Source of the DNA: Candidatus Delongbacteria bacterium
Lineage (GTDB): Bacteria > UBA4055
DNA: 5,934 nt
Assembly (NCBI GenBank): GCA_028702975.1
Contig: JAQVNT010000108.1
Location: 1 to 5,934, forward strand
Direction: 5' to 3'
Below are positions 5,028-5,934 of this stretch, piece after piece. Below the pieces are notes generated by a model that was not told the DNA's origin, did not search any database, and was given only the letters and a program-made list of their open reading frames with translations. The first letter of the stretch is position 1, and the number at the start of each line of letters is the position of its first letter. A program made the translations under genes and the position numbers.

Positions 5028-5926
5028 TACTTCTTGATGACGATCCAGTGACCGTTTTTCTTCGAGCCAATTCTATTAATCGTGCCTGATTCTTTTAATT
5101 CATTTAATTTTCTTGATACGCTGGCCGTACTGATTTTCAATGTGTCAGCCATTTCTTCCCTAGTCGCATCAGGATTAGATTTTATTAAATTTACAATCAA
5201 CTTTATTGTATCATTTATTGTATCATTTATTGTATCATTTAATGCAACTTTCTGCCTTTCAGGCTCATTTACACCGCCAATCGTGCCATTCATCGTGCCA
5301 CCAATCGTGCCACCAATCGTGCCATCTTGTCCATTCATTTTACTTAGATCAATATACCCGACTTTTACATAACCACCGTATCTCTTTGAGCCTGAATATT
5401 TGATTACACCGCTAAGCCTGTTTCGCATTCCCTTAAATGTTTCAGGATCGAGATCTCTAAATGAAATATTAGGGCAAAGCCTCATTTCAGAATAAAACCC
5501 GCTTTTTCTATTGCTTATCGCGGCTATTCTCTGCGGTTCTTTTATCTTAAAATCGCCGTCTGAGCTTCTGTCGTAAACCGTTCCTTTGAACCTGTGAACC
5601 TGAGATGACTCCGGTATGTTCAGGTAAATAATTGATTTTCCTTCGATCTCATATTTATGCGGGTCGAGTATAAAGGGCGGATCAACTATGTCGGGATTGT
5701 TGGACATCGTGACGATATTGTTCATCATTCTGTCGATCCTGCTTTCTTCGATGCCGATGATCTTTCCGTCGTCATCTGCGCCGATTATTATTTCTCCGCC
5801 GTCTCTGTTCAGAAATGCGCACACCGTCTCGAAAAGCGTAGCTGAGATCTCATCCCGAAATTTCTTAAATTCAAGCCTTTTGGATTCTTTTTGCTTAAGC
5901 AGCGATATTAGTTTTTCAAGTCTCAC
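5027..5926 (-). CDS. AlbA_2 domain fused directly to linker and winged helix, copy C (internally deleted)
   Basis: This 299-aa protein has its first 147 residues nearly identical to copy A, including E14, E19, D51/D52 and EPQRIAA. After MRNRL (167-171) it jumps to SGVIKYSGSKRYGGY (172-186), which matches the end of copy A's first winged helix. About 284 residues, with the whole RecG-C-like ATPase domain and the helix-turn-helix part of the first winged helix, are absent, but the frame is kept. The linker contains GGTI-type tetrapeptides (201-218) and NDTI x3 (230-241), followed by a C-terminal winged helix (about 242-297) ending in GHWIVIKK. The start is a GTG overlapping an upstream TGA as GTGA (5923-5926), exactly as in copy A. 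It may be a working short regulator or a decaying copy. The intact frame over 300 codons argues that it is still translated. Confidence 0.82.
   Translation of the reverse strand: MRLEKLISLLKQKESKRLEFKKFRDEISATLFETVCAFLNRDGGEIIIGADDDGKIIGIEESRIDRMMNNIVTMSNNPDIVDPPFILDPHKYEIEGKSIIYLNIPESSQVHRFKGTVYDRSSDGDFKIKEPQRIAAISNRKSGFYSEMRLCPNISFRDLDPETFKGMRNRLSGVIKYSGSKRYGGYVKVGYIDLSKMNGQDGTIGGTIGGTMNGTIGGVNEPERQKVALNDTINDTINDTIKLIVNLIKSNPDATREEMADTLKISTASVSRKLNELKESGTINRIGSKKNGHWIVIKK
5205..5240 (-). repeat. 12-bp tandem repeat, 3 perfect copies (NDTI)n in gene C
   Basis: The plus-strand unit is attgtatcattt, three exact copies. On the coding strand it can be phased as ATGATACAATAA, read as AAT GAT ACA ATA. 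It lies immediately before the C-terminal winged helix, the same place as the VPKD and MSQE arrays of the sister genes. Confidence 0.96.
5279..5326 (-). repeat. 12-bp tandem repeat, 4 imperfect copies (GGTI-like) in gene C
   Basis: The core atcgtgcca recurs every 12 bases at 5280, 5292, 5304 and 5316 with small changes in the last bases of each unit. It encodes DGTI, GGTI, GGTM and NGTI followed by GGVNE. It holds the position of the Gly/Asn-rich linker of gene A and is a second, independent 12-bp array in the same gene. Confidence 0.94.
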
Positions 5927-5934
5927 TTAGCTTT
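5481..5934 (-). repeat. Long direct repeat, copy 2 (5' part of AlbA_2 gene C and upstream stop)
   Basis: This is the partner of 2001-2454, with about 95% identity by eye. Similarity continues up to the last base of the window, so the right end of the repeated unit is not visible and lies inside or beyond the upstream gene. Confidence 0.93.
5923..5934 (-). CDS. Last codons and stop of an upstream gene ending like capE
   Basis: Reading leftward from the window edge, the sequence AAAGCTAAGTGA gives K-A-K-stop, with the TGA overlapping the GTG of AlbA_2 copy C. These twelve bases are identical to the end of capE at 2443-2454, including the 4-base overlap. The upstream gene is probably another capE-type copy, or the shared flank of a duplication. 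Only three codons are visible, so the identity of the gene is inferred. Confidence 0.45.
   Translation of the reverse strand, partial: KAK

Noticed and set aside
4722..5051. Plus-strand 109-codon frame
   Set aside because: It is a shadow over the repeat mosaic and opposes an otherwise wholly minus-strand operon. No domain is recognisable.
4870..5070. Minus-strand 66-codon frame as a gene
   Set aside because: It overlaps the end of gene C in another frame, lacks a clear ribosome site and consists mainly of repeat debris. Its tetrapeptides are more simply explained as a linker remnant.

Overview
The window is part of one leftward (minus-strand) bacterial operon. Two recognisable surface-polysaccharide genes are interleaved with three related genes of the AlbA_2 (Schlafen-like AAA_4) 'putative DNA-binding/ATP-binding' family. 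The polysaccharide genes are a CapE/FnlA-type UDP-GlcNAc 4,6-dehydratase/5-epimerase (2443-3468) and the N-terminal 224 residues of a CapG/FnlC-type UDP-sugar 2-epimerase (1-674). They belong to the UDP-N-acetyl-L-fucosamine (UDP-L-FucNAc) pathway of capsule or O-antigen synthesis. The middle enzyme, CapF/FnlB, which usually lies between them, is absent from the window, and an AlbA_2 gene occupies its place. Moderate base composition, Shine-Dalgarno-type leaders and 4-base stop/start overlaps fit a bacterium. I cannot name the phylum from the sequence; an uncultivated Gram-negative-type lineage is only a guess.

Layout in transcription order (right to left). (1) At 5923-5934 are the last three codons and stop of an upstream gene, identical to the end of capE. 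(2) At 5027-5926 is AlbA_2 gene 'C' (299 aa), which has lost its whole ATPase-like middle. (3) At 4701-5026 is a 322-base gap. It holds six different miniature tandem repeats of about 12 bp that look like debris from AlbA_2 linkers, then a good promoter candidate, then the remnant of a second capE 3' end. (4) At 3472-4704 is AlbA_2 gene 'B' (410 aa), whose ATPase-like domain lacks the N-box. (5) capE. (6) At 671-2446 is AlbA_2 gene 'A' (591 aa), the only complete copy. (7) capG. Gene A overlaps capE and capG by 4 bases each (GTGA and ATGA), so it is fully integrated into the operon.

The most unusual signal is in the linkers of the AlbA_2 genes, between the body of the protein and the last winged helix. 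Each gene carries perfect or near-perfect 12-bp tandem repeats (tetrapeptides VPKD x5, MSQE x6, NDTI x3 and GGTI-like x4). On the coding strand three of these units can be aligned as ATG-led 12-mers (ATGTCCCAAAAG, ATGTCACAAGAA, ATGATACAATAA), yet they are read in different frames. Gene B even changes frame inside its own array through one 11-bp unit. This suggests that the repeat is generated or maintained at the DNA level and that the peptide is secondary.

The three copies also show module shuffling. The first 450 bp of A and C are about 95% identical and then diverge abruptly. B and C carry different in-frame internal deletions. All three AlbA_2 starts follow a capE-like tail. A working hypothesis is that a capE-AlbA_2 unit has been duplicated and reshuffled, and that its repeat linkers are an actively length-variable module controlling a regulator or a Schlafen-like effector tied to the polysaccharide locus. 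The repeats, overlaps and duplication are seen directly; the function is inference.
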